From Bacteroidales bacterium (GTDB taxonomy: Bacteria; Bacteroidota; Bacteroidia; Bacteroidales; UBA3663): DNA of 64,000 bases. The notes beneath the pieces were generated by a model. The model did not search any database and was not told the origin of the DNA. It was given only the letters and a program-made list of their open reading frames with translations. Location of the stretch: NCBI GenBank assembly GCA_017561935.1, contig JAFZBE010000055.1:18466-82465 (forward strand). Reading direction: 5' to 3'. The translations under genes and the position numbers were made by a program. This document shows positions 45,454-55,669 of the stretch, piece after piece; position 1 is the stretch's first letter; each line of letters opens with the position of its first letter.

Positions 45454-46038
45454 ATGCATCACGCCATTAGTTTCATCCTTCGCATCGCATACGCATGCTT
45501 CTTTGGTTTTATCCTGCTTTGGCACACCAACGAGATTGTGCAGTATATCCCCCAGTTGCTCGGCACGCTATTGATGCTCGAAAGCATCAGCCAACTGCTG
45601 GAACTCTTTTTCCTGAAGATACGCACCTCGGTGTCGTGGAGTTTCTTCATCATCCCCGTCGTCATCCTGCTCTTCGGCCTCTGGTTGTTCTTCTATTGCC
45701 ACCTTCCACTCGACAACCTCGACCGCATCAACACCATCGACGCAATGGCCAAGCTGAGGATTCAGATGAAGGCTGTGGGCCTATGCTTCATCCTCTTCAT
45801 CATCTCTGAGGTTCTAATCTCTATTGTTTTCTTCAAGCCAATGTATATGCCGAAGAAGTTTGCCGAGGAGAAAGCTAAGCAGAAAGAGGCAGAACGCGCT
45901 GTGGCTGCCGAACAGGCTCGTCAAGCTCAGCTGGCTGCCGAACGCGAACGTGAAATCGCTGCCGAACGCGAACGAGAACTTGCTGAGAAAGCAAAAGCCG
46001 AAAGCTCCAGTTCGACGACAAGCGACTCCACGTTTTAA
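45454..46038 (+). CDS. Membrane protein with a charged coiled-coil tail, function unknown
   Basis: 194 residues. Four hydrophobic segments (about 5-24, 32-53, 60-82, 105-128) are followed by a cytoplasmic, highly charged Ala/Glu/Arg helix (about 135-185; EREREIAAERERELAEKAKA), which probably forms a coiled coil. The end is Ser/Thr-rich. It may be a scaffold or partner-binding protein of the inner membrane. It has its own promoter and terminator, so it is a single-gene unit. I do not recognise the family. Confidence 0.75.
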   Translation: MHHAISFILRIAYACFFGFILLWHTNEIVQYIPQLLGTLLMLESISQLLELFFLKIRTSVSWSFFIIPVVILLFGLWLFFYCHLPLDNLDRINTIDAMAKLRIQMKAVGLCFILFIISEVLISIVFFKPMYMPKKFAEEKAKQKEAERAVAAEQARQAQLAAEREREIAAERERELAEKAKAESSSSTTSDSTF

Positions 46039-46060
46039 ACTTACTTCATCAGACAACGAA

Positions 46061-46096
46061 ACTCGAATCATCCTGCTGGGTGGTTCGAGTTGTTTT
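46061..46096 (+). terminator. Terminator after 45454-46038
   Basis: 13-bp stem with two wobble pairs (ACTCGAATCATCC at 46061-46073 with 46078-46090), loop TGCT, then TGTTTTATAT. Confidence 0.85.
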
Positions 46097-46114
46097 ATAT
46101 CACGAAATAAATGA

Positions 46115-46130
46115 CGTTTCACGTGAAACA
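46115..46130. promoter_or_regulatory. parS-like site 1
   Basis: CGTTTCACGTGAAACA matches the bacterial parS consensus (TGTTTCACGTGAAACA) at 15 of 16 positions, with a perfect 14-bp palindrome. It directly abuts the uvrC stop codon. Confidence 0.8.
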
Positions 46131-48116
46131 TCAGGAAGTGGGAGAATCCGGAGCGGTATCAGAATCATGTTGCTTGAAATACTCGACGAGCTTCTTGGCC
46201 TTGGCGGGACCGACAAAAGATTGAAGTTCTTCGATGGTCGCCGAACGAATACGTTTCACGCTCTTGAATTTCTTAAGCAGCTCCTGCTTCGTCTTGGGCC
46301 CGATACCGGGGATTTCGTCAAGCGCGGAATGCGTTTGGCTCTTGCTTCGCTTCTGTCGATGGAATGTGATGGCGAAGCGATGTACCTCGTCTTGGATATG
46401 TTCAAGCAGATGGAACAGAGAACTACCCTGCTTGATATCGACCGCAGCAGGAGGATCACCAAAGAGCAATTGACGCGTGCGGTGGTGTCCGTCCTTGACG
46501 AGTCCGCCCACAGGAATATCTAACGACTCGCGCACCTCGGCCATGCGTTCTTCACTTATTTCCCCACGCAGATGCTCCAAGAGATACTGATGCAGCACAT
46601 CGGCAAGACCCTGCTTGATGACACCCATTTGACCCAAGCCACCATCGGCCAAAATGAGGTCGGGCACTTCCTGATGCTCTTCGACAAGACGTCGATAACG
46701 ACGCATCACGACTTCGTGCATCGATGAATAATCGTCGGGTCCCACCACGCTCCGAATATTATATTTTCGATACTCCTTTTTCTCGGGTTTGCCATTCATG
46801 AAGACTATGCAACTGGCCACAGGATCGGAACCGGAGATATTCGAGTTGTCGAACGACTCGATATGTCGGGGCAACTTGGGCAATCCGAGCTGCTTCTGTA
46901 TTTCCGTGAGCAGACGCGTCTGTCGCTGCTCGGGATTGAGCTTCTCCTGTTGCTTGAGCTGGTCGATGCGATACTGTCGGCAGTTCTTCTCGGCCAATTC
47001 GAGGAGCTTGCGTTTGTCGCCTCGTTGTGGCACAAAGGCCACGCAACCCTCGGGAAGGATACTGGGCTCGAAAGGCACAATGAGTTCGACAGGACGAGAG
47101 AGAGAGGAGGTCGATTTGGCAGAATCGTTCTGCGACCCGACGTCCGATCTGGGTTGTCCTTCTTCGAAACGTTCGCGCAACTCGACAATGCCAAGGGCAA
47201 GCACATCTTCTCGGGGCTCGTCGATCTGTTTCTTATATTCGATGGTGTAGCTGGAAATTACAGCACCCTGCACGATATGGAAATACGAGACGATGGCGCT
47301 TGTATCCTCTTCGTCGTAAGCAAACACATCGACGTCGCTGATGTTTGCAGGAACGATATTGTTGCGCATGCGATAGCCTTCGAGCATTTGTATGCGCTGC
47401 TTGATACGTTCAGCTCCCTCGAAGTCCCACAGCTCGGCCTTCTGCTGCATCTGCTGCTTCAAATTGGACATCAGTTCGGCTGTATGCCCGCGCAAGATCT
47501 GCTTAATTTCCTCGACGCCCTGATCGTATGTTTCACGTGAAATCTTTCCGATGCACGGTCCAATACATTTCTCAATGTGATACTTCAGGCAGGGCTTGTA
47601 ACCCTTCTCGATCATCGCCTGCTGAAGATTGAGACTGCACGTGCGCACATGATAAAGCTGTTGGAAAAGTTCGACGAGCGTCTTGGCCACCATTACATTG
47701 GTATATGGGCCGAAATATGCAGAGCCATCCTTCACCAATGTGCGTGTGAGGAAAACGCGCGGAAAAGCCTCATTGCGCACACAGATCCAAGGATAGGTCT
47801 TGCCGTCCTTGAGCAATACGTTGTACTTGGGTTGATGCGCCTTGATCATGCGGTTCTCGAGATTAAGCGCATCATTCTCGGTATTGACCACAACGTATTT
47901 CAAGTCGTGGATCTGTCGCACCAGGTTAGCCGTGCGGCGCGATTCGTGTTCCTTGGTGAAATAGCTCGACACGCGGCGCTTCAGGTTCTTCGCCTTACCC
48001 ACATAGATAATCGTTCCCTCGGCATCGTAATAACGATAGACACCGGGGGACTCGGGCATGATGTTGACGATGCCCATGAGGTAGTCGTAACGCGGGTTGT
48101 CTTTGGCCTGAACCAC
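46131..48116 (-). CDS. uvrC: Excinuclease ABC subunit C
   Basis: 661 residues from a GTG at 48116; an ATG at 48077 is a possible later start. Domains in order: GIY-YIG nuclease (about 18-95; PGVYRYYDAEGTIIYVGKAK), the cysteine-rich stretch CLKYHIEKCIGPC, the UVR helix (about 215-250), the RNase H-like second nuclease (ESFDNSNISGSDPVAS ... LILADGGLGQM) and tandem HhH motifs at the end (IPGIGPKTKQELLKKF; FVGPAKAKKLVEYF). It cuts DNA on both sides of a lesion with UvrB. The gene carries one parS-like site inside (47529) and one at its stop. Confidence 0.97.
   Translation of the reverse strand: MVQAKDNPRYDYLMGIVNIMPESPGVYRYYDAEGTIIYVGKAKNLKRRVSSYFTKEHESRRTANLVRQIHDLKYVVVNTENDALNLENRMIKAHQPKYNVLLKDGKTYPWICVRNEAFPRVFLTRTLVKDGSAYFGPYTNVMVAKTLVELFQQLYHVRTCSLNLQQAMIEKGYKPCLKYHIEKCIGPCIGKISRETYDQGVEEIKQILRGHTAELMSNLKQQMQQKAELWDFEGAERIKQRIQMLEGYRMRNNIVPANISDVDVFAYDEEDTSAIVSYFHIVQGAVISSYTIEYKKQIDEPREDVLALGIVELRERFEEGQPRSDVGSQNDSAKSTSSLSRPVELIVPFEPSILPEGCVAFVPQRGDKRKLLELAEKNCRQYRIDQLKQQEKLNPEQRQTRLLTEIQKQLGLPKLPRHIESFDNSNISGSDPVASCIVFMNGKPEKKEYRKYNIRSVVGPDDYSSMHEVVMRRYRRLVEEHQEVPDLILADGGLGQMGVIKQGLADVLHQYLLEHLRGEISEERMAEVRESLDIPVGGLVKDGHHRTRQLLFGDPPAAVDIKQGSSLFHLLEHIQDEVHRFAITFHRQKRSKSQTHSALDEIPGIGPKTKQELLKKFKSVKRIRSATIEELQSFVGPAKAKKLVEYFKQHDSDTAPDSPTS
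47529..47544. promoter_or_regulatory. parS-like site 2 (inside uvrC)
   Basis: TGTTTCACGTGAAATC, 14 of 16 to the parS consensus. The codons read ISRETY in a loop of UvrC, so the site is kept within coding sequence. Confidence 0.65.
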
Positions 48117-48160
48117 TCTTCGTTCTATTCTTTAACAACGAATTGCCATTGAATTATCAT

Positions 48161-48292
48161 AGGGGAGTTAGCGGGAGTAAACGGGAGTTAGTGGGAGTTA
48201 GCGGACGTTACCTTCGCCTGTCGATAAGTGGTCCAAACAGCACATTCGTCCGTTAACTCCACAAGCAAAATGCTTGTTAACTCCCGTTTACT
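48161..48292. repeat. 10-bp direct repeats and nested inverted repeats between uvrC and apt
   Basis: Five 10-base units (consensus GCGGGAGTTA) run from 48161 to 48210. A 15-bp perfect inverted pair joins 48176-48190 to 48278-48292, and inside it 48195-48208 pairs with 48248-48261 with one mismatch, so the apt-uvrC spacer can fold into one long hairpin. No gene is seen in it. Confidence 0.85.
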
Positions 48293-48357
48293 ACTGACAT
48301 CTCCTTCATTGTTGAATAATTCTTGATGATTCGTGGTAATTCGTGTTTGAAAAACAA

Positions 48358-48373
48358 TGTTCCACGTGGAACT
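48358..48373. promoter_or_regulatory. parS-like site 3
   Basis: TGTTCCACGTGGAACT: a perfect 14-bp palindrome (GTTCCACGTGGAAC), 13 of 16 to the T-type consensus and identical in core to the C-type parS of Pseudomonas. It overlaps the apt stop codon. Confidence 0.65.
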
Positions 48374-48905
48374 ATTCGCCCTCATAAACCACGGGGCAAT
48401 AGAAATCGATGTCTTCGGGCAGACGTTGCCGACCCTTGAGGTCAACCAGTTCGATGATGCAATTCAGATATACTTTCGAAACGCCGAGCTTTCGACAAAG
48501 GTGATAGGTCGCCTCCATCGTGCCCCCAGTGGCCAAAAGGTCGTCGTGGATGAGCACCACATCGTCAGGCGTGAGCGCATCCTCGTGGATCTCGATGGTG
48601 TCGATGCCATATTCCTTCTCGTAGCTCTGCTGGACGGTGCGAGCGGGCAATTTTCCCGGCTTGCGGACAAAGACGAAGCCGGCGTTGAGCTGCTGAGCGA
48701 GGATGGATGCCATGGTGTAACCTCGGCTTTCGATGCCGAGCACCTTGGTGATGCCTTTGTCCTTGTAATAGGCAGTCAGGCTGCGGGTGAGCTCCTGCAG
48801 ACAGTCTGCGTTCTTGTAAACGGTGGTGATGTCGCGGAACAGGATACCAGGCTTCGGGAAGTCGGGGATGGTGCGCACGTGGGCTTTGATCAATTCTACG
48901 TTCAT
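48372..48905 (-). CDS. apt: Adenine phosphoribosyltransferase
   Basis: 177 residues. N-terminal IPDFPKPGILFRDIT and GIESRGY are typical of Apt, as is VFVRKPGKLPARTV; the PRPP-binding motif is VVLIHDDLLATGGT. It salvages adenine to AMP in the cytoplasm. It follows mnmG by 125 bases on the same strand and precedes uvrC. Confidence 0.97.
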   Translation of the reverse strand: MNVELIKAHVRTIPDFPKPGILFRDITTVYKNADCLQELTRSLTAYYKDKGITKVLGIESRGYTMASILAQQLNAGFVFVRKPGKLPARTVQQSYEKEYGIDTIEIHEDALTPDDVVLIHDDLLATGGTMEATYHLCRKLGVSKVYLNCIIELVDLKGRQRLPEDIDFYCPVVYEGE

Positions 48906-49030
48906 TGTTGGGGTTGGTTATTTTTGTGGTTATTTTTGTTCGTAAGAAGGAGCAGCCAAACTTGGCTGCAGACGAGAACAAGGGGAGCGGGGTGGGCTTC
49001 CCCCTAAGCAGGGGGAATGAGGGGGTCTTT

Positions 49031-51010
49031 TTATCTTCCAAGAAGGACGAGAAGGATATTCACGTCGGCAGGGGAGACGCCGGGGATGCGGCTGGCCTGG
49101 CCGATGGTCTCGGGGCGGATGCGCGAAAGTTTCTGTCGGGCCTCGATGGTGAGCTGTTGCAGCTCGTCGTAGTTGATCGTCTTGGGAAGTCGGATGGCTT
49201 CGAGACGGGCGATCTTCTGAGCCACTGCCTTCTCGCGGCTGATATATCCCTCGTACTTGATCTGCACTTCGGCAGCCTCGACGATCTCGTCGCGACGGTC
49301 GTCGGGCAACGAGGCAAAAAGTTGCGCAAGTTCGGGTATGTGCTTGGCCAGAAGCTGGAGGTTCAGTTCGGGACGATTGACCAAGGCGAGCAGTTTGCAG
49401 CCCTCCTTTAGTTCGGAACTCCCGAGGGAGGCAAGTGTGTCGTTGAACGAAAGTTTCACGTGGAACATTTCGCAGAATTCGACAATCTGTTCGACACATT
49501 TCTTCTTTTCCATCATCAGCCGATAGCGCGTCTCATCAACCAATCCGACGGCATAACCGCGAGGAGTGAGTCGCATGTCCGCATCGTCCTGCCGGAGCAG
49601 GATACGATATTCGGCACGGCTTGTGAACATGCGATAAGGTTCATCTACACCTTTGGTCACCAGATCATCGATAAGCACACCGATGTATGCTTCGTCGCGA
49701 CCGAGCACGAAGGGCTCTTGTCCCTTCACCTGCAAAGCTGCATTGGCGCCAGCGATGAGGCCCTGTCCGGCAGCCTCTTCGTAGCCTGTCGTTCCATTGA
49801 CCTGACCTGCGAAGAAGAGGCCGGAGACGAGTTTCGTTTCGAGCGTGTGGCGCAACTGTGTCGGGTCGAAGTAATCATATTCGATGGCATAGCCCGGACG
49901 ATAAGCCACAGCATGACGCAACGCGGGAATCTGGTGGAGCGCCTCCATCTGTATGTCGATGGGCAAGGAGCTGCTGAACCCGTTGAGATAATACTCCTGC
50001 GTACCGTTGCCTTCGGGTTCGAGAAAAAGCAGGTGATGATCCTTGTCGGCGAAGGTGACGATCTTCGTCTCGATGCTCGGACAATAGCGCGGGCCGATGC
50101 TTTGGATTTGTCCGTTGTAAAGCGGAGAGTCGGGGAGGCCGCGACGCAAGATCTCATGAACGGCTTCGTTGGTCTGGATGGTATAGCAGGGCAGCGCCTG
50201 GTCGGCGCACCACGCTGCAACCGTTGCTGTGCCGTTGCCATTCCCTGCTGCGTCGGTGGTGGCGTGTCGTGTTTGAGGTGCGGGACGATCCACCTCGGAA
50301 GCACGCACCAAAGACCACGGGAGATATGAGAAATGATGGAAGTCGGTGTCGCCGTCCTGACGATCGGCCAAACTGAAATCGATTGTTTTTCCGTCAATGC
50401 GCACGGGTGTTCCGGTCTTCATTCGTCCCGTCTCGAACCCTATTGTCCGAAGCTGTTCGGTGAGTCCATAGCTGGCGAGTTCGCCACAGCGACCGCCGGC
50501 AATCATGGTGCGACCGACGTGCATAAGCCCGTTGAGGAAAGTGCCGGCCGTGAGCACCACGGCCTTGGCATGAAAGCGAACGCCCATTTGTGTGAGTACA
50601 CCCTCGACGCGGGAATGATCGTCGCTGAAAAGAAACTCGGTCACCGTATCCTGCCAGATGAAGAGGTTCGGTGTGTTCTCAAGAACATTGCGCCAAGTCC
50701 AGATGAATCGTCCTCGGTCGGCCTGACTGCGTGGGCTCCACATCGCTGGGCCTTTCGAGCGGTTGAGCATGCGGAACTGGATGGAGCAACGATCGGTGAC
50801 GATGCCCATCATTCCGCCCAACGCGTCAATCTCGCGCACAATCTGGCCCTTGGCGATGCCGCCCACCGCAGGATTGCACGACATCTGCGCAATCTTATTC
50901 ATGTCCATCGTGATCAGGCAAGTGCGCACTCCAAGGCGGGCCGCAGCGTGTGCAGCCTCGCAACCGGCGTGTCCGCCGCCAATCACAACGACATCATATT
51001 CAAAAGTCAT
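49031..51010 (-). CDS. mnmG: tRNA uridine-34 5-carboxymethylaminomethyl modification enzyme MnmG (GidA)
   Basis: 659 residues from ATG 51010 (MTFEYDVVVIGGGHAGCEA), with the FAD-binding GGGHAGCEAA near residue 12, MSCNPAVGGIAKGQIV, GLFFAGQVNGTTGYEEAAGQG and the C-terminal helical domain (IPGVSPADVNILLV). With MnmE it modifies U34 of tRNAs. It is a little longer than the usual 620-630, mainly through an insert rich in Thr/Ala around residue 245. mnmG often lies near the replication origin and parAB; here a parS-like site is inside it (49452). Confidence 0.97.
   Translation of the reverse strand: MTFEYDVVVIGGGHAGCEAAHAAARLGVRTCLITMDMNKIAQMSCNPAVGGIAKGQIVREIDALGGMMGIVTDRCSIQFRMLNRSKGPAMWSPRSQADRGRFIWTWRNVLENTPNLFIWQDTVTEFLFSDDHSRVEGVLTQMGVRFHAKAVVLTAGTFLNGLMHVGRTMIAGGRCGELASYGLTEQLRTIGFETGRMKTGTPVRIDGKTIDFSLADRQDGDTDFHHFSYLPWSLVRASEVDRPAPQTRHATTDAAGNGNGTATVAAWCADQALPCYTIQTNEAVHEILRRGLPDSPLYNGQIQSIGPRYCPSIETKIVTFADKDHHLLFLEPEGNGTQEYYLNGFSSSLPIDIQMEALHQIPALRHAVAYRPGYAIEYDYFDPTQLRHTLETKLVSGLFFAGQVNGTTGYEEAAGQGLIAGANAALQVKGQEPFVLGRDEAYIGVLIDDLVTKGVDEPYRMFTSRAEYRILLRQDDADMRLTPRGYAVGLVDETRYRLMMEKKKCVEQIVEFCEMFHVKLSFNDTLASLGSSELKEGCKLLALVNRPELNLQLLAKHIPELAQLFASLPDDRRDEIVEAAEVQIKYEGYISREKAVAQKIARLEAIRLPKTINYDELQQLTIEARQKLSRIRPETIGQASRIPGVSPADVNILLVLLGR
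49452..49467. promoter_or_regulatory. parS-like site 4 (inside mnmG)
   Basis: AGTTTCACGTGGAACA, 14 of 16 to the parS consensus. The codons read CEMFHVKLS in MnmG. Confidence 0.6.
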
Positions 51011-51049
51011 TCGACTTTCAATTAACAATTAATAATTTACAATTAACAA

Positions 51050-51481
51050 TTATTGTTGCCGGTCGGGGAAATATAAGGCAAGCGCTTCATTCTCATTTTG
51101 TTCCATAATTTCCCGCTCGCCTGGCTCCTTGTCGTTGATGCCGCAAAGATGCAGGATGCCATGAATGATGACACGATGGAGTTCGCGCTCGAAAGGCTGG
51201 CCGAACTGCTCCGCATTGGAGCGCACCGTGTCGAGACCGATGATGATGTCGCCAGAAATCTTGTCGCCCTCAGAATAATCGAAGGTGATGATGTCGGTGT
51301 AGAAGTCATGCTGCAAATACTGTCGGTTGCAAGCCAGGATGCCCTCATCATCGACAAACTTGTAGCATACCGTGCCCAACCGTTTGCCATGAAGCTCGGC
51401 TACCTGACGAATCCAAGCACTGACATCACGTTTGCGGATGGCCGGCATTTCGATACCCTCACTGAAAAATGAAACTGCCAT
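51050..51481 (-). CDS. ybeY: Endoribonuclease YbeY
   Basis: 143 residues from ATG 51481 (MAVSFFSEGIEMPAIRK). It has LACNRQYLQHDFYTDIITFDYSEG, then GDIIIGLDTVRSNAEQFG and the zinc motif HGILHLCGINDK (HxxxHxxG). YbeY matures the 3' end of 16S rRNA. It lies 39 bases upstream of mnmG on the same strand and is probably co-transcribed. Confidence 0.95.
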   Translation of the reverse strand: MAVSFFSEGIEMPAIRKRDVSAWIRQVAELHGKRLGTVCYKFVDDEGILACNRQYLQHDFYTDIITFDYSEGDKISGDIIIGLDTVRSNAEQFGQPFERELHRVIIHGILHLCGINDKEPGEREIMEQNENEALALYFPDRQQ

Positions 51482-51618
51482 AGGAAATAAGTATTGATTT
51501 AGCACTGCAAAGTTAATAATATTTTTTTATAATATGTAAGAAAGAGTTGAAAAAAAGCCCTAAAAACAACAAAAATCGTTACTTAATCCTTTTTTTGAAA
51601 ACTTTTTTGGCAAAAAAA

Positions 51619-51650
51619 TTTGTATTAGAAAATAAAATGACTATATTTGC
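51619..51650 (+). promoter_or_regulatory. Promoter of the atp operon
   Basis: TTTG (51619-51622), 19 bases, TATATTTGC (51642-51650), 59 bases before the atpD ATG. No other promoter is seen before atpG. Confidence 0.8.
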
Positions 51651-51676
51651 GCACTGAAACCCTATCCTTTCCGTGA

Positions 51677-53227
<1,551 letters not shown>

Positions 53228-53238
53228 TAGGTACCCCT

Positions 53239-53475
53239 ATGAAACTGACGATTTTTTCCCCCGAGAAGACGGTGTTCGACGGTGAAGTGGAGCTCTGCGA
53301 GGTGCCCGGCACCAAGGGACGATTCACCATCCTGCGTGACCACGACTCCATCATCACCACCCTGCAACCTGGCAACATCCGCTACGTCACGGGCGGTGAG
53401 ACCATTCTGCAGCCGGTCAAGAGCGGCTACGTGGAGGTTCACCACAATGTCATCTCGGCCTGCGTGATGCTATGA
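53239..53475 (+). CDS. atpC: F1 ATP synthase subunit epsilon
   Basis: 78 residues, the N-terminal beta-sandwich only (MKLTIFSPEKTVFDGEVE; GRFTILRDHDSIITTL). It lacks the C-terminal helical hairpin that inhibits ATP hydrolysis in longer epsilon subunits, as is usual in Bacteroidetes. Its stop overlaps the next start (ATGA). Confidence 0.93.
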   Translation: MKLTIFSPEKTVFDGEVELCEVPGTKGRFTILRDHDSIITTLQPGNIRYVTGGETILQPVKSGYVEVHHNVISACVML

Positions 53476-53762
53476 TGTGGTTGGAAATCCTGATCGCCGG
53501 CTTTGTGTTCTACGAGGCTGTGGTCATCAACGTGGTGCGCGAACTTCAAAAGGTCAATCCCGCCATCACCGTATGGGTGATCATGGGATCGAAGGTCCTG
53601 AAGATGCTTCTCACCGCTGTAGCCATTCTCGTTGTGGCGCGTTTCACCGAGATTCCCATCCGCCGTTTCGCACTCACCACCGTCGGCATCTATTTCATAT
53701 CGCTCATCGTCGAATCGATATTCTTCCTCAAAAAGAAGCAAAACAATGAACAAAAACCATAA
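53472..53762 (+). CDS. Small membrane protein of the atp operon (AtpI-like position)
   Basis: 96 residues with three hydrophobic helices (about 4-22, 33-53, 65-85) and a Lys-rich end. Coupled to atpC by ATGA and overlapping atpB by 17 bases. The place before atpB is that of AtpI, a helper of c-ring assembly in other bacteria, but sequence similarity to AtpI cannot be claimed from inspection. Confidence 0.8.
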   Translation: MMWLEILIAGFVFYEAVVINVVRELQKVNPAITVWVIMGSKVLKMLLTAVAILVVARFTEIPIRRFALTTVGIYFISLIVESIFFLKKKQNNEQKP

Positions 53763-54822
53763 AGTCTGGACGCTACTGGTAAGTCTGCTGCTCGCAGTCG
53801 GCCTCCTCCTGCCCCGTCCCGCTCTTGCCCAGGAACATTCCGAGGGCGAAGGGAAGCCGCTGGATGTGACCGCCATGATCTTCGAGCACGTGGGCGACTC
53901 CTACTACTGGCACATCACGGACGTGGGCGAGACATCGATAGCCCTGCCGTTGCCCGTGATGGTCTATAGCAAGACCAGCGGATTCCACTGCTTCATGTCG
54001 AGCAAGTTCCACCACGGACACGCCTCGTATGAAGGCCTGAAGATTGCCGGCGAAGAGTCGGAATATGCAGGCAAGATAGTGGAGACGGTCGGCGGCAAAG
54101 AGGTTCGTCCGTTTGACTTCTCGATCACCAAGAACGTGGCCGGCCTGATCATTGCAAGCATCCTGCTCTGCTGGATCATTCTGGGCTGCGCCCGTTGGTA
54201 CAAGAATCGCGACGCCTCGTCACCCGCGCCAAAGGGCTTTGTCGGTGCTGTGGAAATGTTGGTAAGCTTCGTCTATAACGACATCATCAAGCCCAACATC
54301 CCCAAGAATACCGACCGCTATGCGCCCTATCTGCTCACGGCGTTCTTCTTCATCTTCTTCTGCAATCTGGCTGGCCTCATCCCTGGCTCGGCCAACCTGA
54401 CCGGCAACATCGCCGTCACCCTGTGCCTCGCCCTGTTTACGTTCTTCATCGTAAACATTTTCGGCACCAAGGCCTACTGGCAGGAGATCTTCTGGAACGC
54501 CGAGCTCCCCGCCTGGCTGCGCCCCATCATGGCCGTGATTGAGTTCATCGGTATCTTCACCAAGCCGTTCTCGCTCACCATCCGTCTCTTCGCCAACATC
54601 CTGGCAGGTCATGCCGCCTTGCTCGGTGTCTTGAGCGTCATCTTCCTGACCGCCATCAGCATGCCCGGTATCGGCAATGGCGCCATGTCGGTGGTAAGTA
54701 TCCTGCTGGGTATCTTCCTCGACTGCCTCGAGCTTCTGGTGGCCTTCATCCAGGCATTCGTATTCACCATGCTTTCGAGCATCTACATTGGCCTCAGCCA
54801 AGTAGAACATCATCACGAATAA
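53746..54822 (+). CDS. atpB: Fo ATP synthase subunit a
   Basis: 358 residues from ATG 53746 (MNKNHKVWTLLVSLLLAVGL), with a signal-peptide-like start ending near ALAQ and an extra periplasmic N-terminal domain (about 30-150) with a His-rich SSKFHHGHASYE. The conserved proton-channel helix has SLTIRLFANILAGHAAL with the essential Arg. The long N-terminus is common in Bacteroidetes a-subunits. Confidence 0.95.
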   Translation: MNKNHKVWTLLVSLLLAVGLLLPRPALAQEHSEGEGKPLDVTAMIFEHVGDSYYWHITDVGETSIALPLPVMVYSKTSGFHCFMSSKFHHGHASYEGLKIAGEESEYAGKIVETVGGKEVRPFDFSITKNVAGLIIASILLCWIILGCARWYKNRDASSPAPKGFVGAVEMLVSFVYNDIIKPNIPKNTDRYAPYLLTAFFFIFFCNLAGLIPGSANLTGNIAVTLCLALFTFFIVNIFGTKAYWQEIFWNAELPAWLRPIMAVIEFIGIFTKPFSLTIRLFANILAGHAALLGVLSVIFLTAISMPGIGNGAMSVVSILLGIFLDCLELLVAFIQAFVFTMLSSIYIGLSQVEHHHE

Positions 54823-54865
54823 TTCTCAATCATTAAAATATTAACAACTTAAAAACATTACAACT

Positions 54866-55090
54866 ATGCTTTTGGAAATTCTTTCTACTAAGGGTGCTGC
54901 CGCTCTCGGCGCAGGTATCGTAGCAATCGGTGCAGGTATCGGTCTCGGTAAGATCGGTTCGTCTGCCATGGACGCCATGGCTCGTCAGCCAGAGGCAATC
55001 AGCAAGATCCAGACCCCAATGATCATCATCGGCGCTCTCGTCGAAGGTGTTAGCCTCTTCGCAGTGGTTGTCTGCCTCCTCGCATCCTGA
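54866..55090 (+). CDS. atpE: Fo ATP synthase subunit c
   Basis: 74 residues, two-helix hairpin with the loop ARQPE and the ion-binding Glu in IIGALVEGVSLF. Lined up with the sodium-type c subunit of Ilyobacter, the Gln of helix 1 is Leu (GIGLGK) and the Ser/Thr after the Glu are Gly/Val, so a proton ring is expected. A strong hairpin lies just after the stop (55100-55127). Confidence 0.96.
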   Translation: MLLEILSTKGAAALGAGIVAIGAGIGLGKIGSSAMDAMARQPEAISKIQTPMIIIGALVEGVSLFAVVVCLLAS

Positions 55091-55099
55091 TTTCCAGAA

Positions 55100-55127
55100 C
55101 TGAAGGCTGATGACCGTCAGCCTTCAG
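55100..55127 (+). other. Hairpin between atpE and atpF
   Basis: Perfect 11-bp stem (CTGAAGGCTGA at 55100-55110, complement at 55117-55127) with a 6-base loop, 9 bases after the atpE stop. There is no T-run, so it is more likely an mRNA-stabilising or processing element that favours atpE than a terminator. Confidence 0.65.
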
Positions 55128-55168
55128 CTTCACAATCTTCATCATTATCATTTTAATCCAAGCATTAT

Positions 55169-55666
55169 ATGTCATTGCTAATTCCCGAAAGCGGACTATT
55201 CATCTGGATGCTCCTGGCATTTGGCATAGTTCTCTTTGTGCTGTGGAAGTTCGGTTGGCCGATATTCACCAAGATGCTCGACGACCGCGCCAAGTACATC
55301 GACGAGAGCATCGCCAAGGCCAAACTGGCCAATGACGAACTGGCCAACATCCAGGCAAAGACCGCCGCAATGCTGAAAGAGGCTCAAGAGCAACAGTCGA
55401 AGATCTTGGCTGAGGCTGTCGAGACTCGCAATCAGATTGTCGAGAAGGCAAAGACCGAAGCCACCATGGCGGGCCAGAAGATACTGGCCGAAGCCAAGCA
55501 GCAGATCGAGGTGGAGAAAGAGGATGCCATCCGCGACATCCGTCGTCAGGTGGGTCTGCTCTCCGTGGAAATCTCTGAGAAGGTGCTTCGCCAGAGCCTT
55601 AAGACCGACAAGGATCAGATGGCAATGATCGACCGCATGCTGGATGAGTTACAAACCAAGAATTAA
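55169..55666 (+). CDS. atpF: Fo ATP synthase subunit b
   Basis: 165 residues: one N-terminal membrane helix (LFIWMLLAFGIVLFVLWKFG) and a long Ala/Glu/Lys/Gln helix that dimerises as the peripheral stalk. Stops 3 bases before atpH. Confidence 0.95.
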   Translation: MSLLIPESGLFIWMLLAFGIVLFVLWKFGWPIFTKMLDDRAKYIDESIAKAKLANDELANIQAKTAAMLKEAQEQQSKILAEAVETRNQIVEKAKTEATMAGQKILAEAKQQIEVEKEDAIRDIRRQVGLLSVEISEKVLRQSLKTDKDQMAMIDRMLDELQTKN

Positions 55667-55669
55667 GAC

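Noticed and set aside
48188..48445. 85-residue minus-strand frame between apt and uvrC
   Set aside because: It overlaps the apt 3' end in another frame and the hairpin repeats; no start signal or family.
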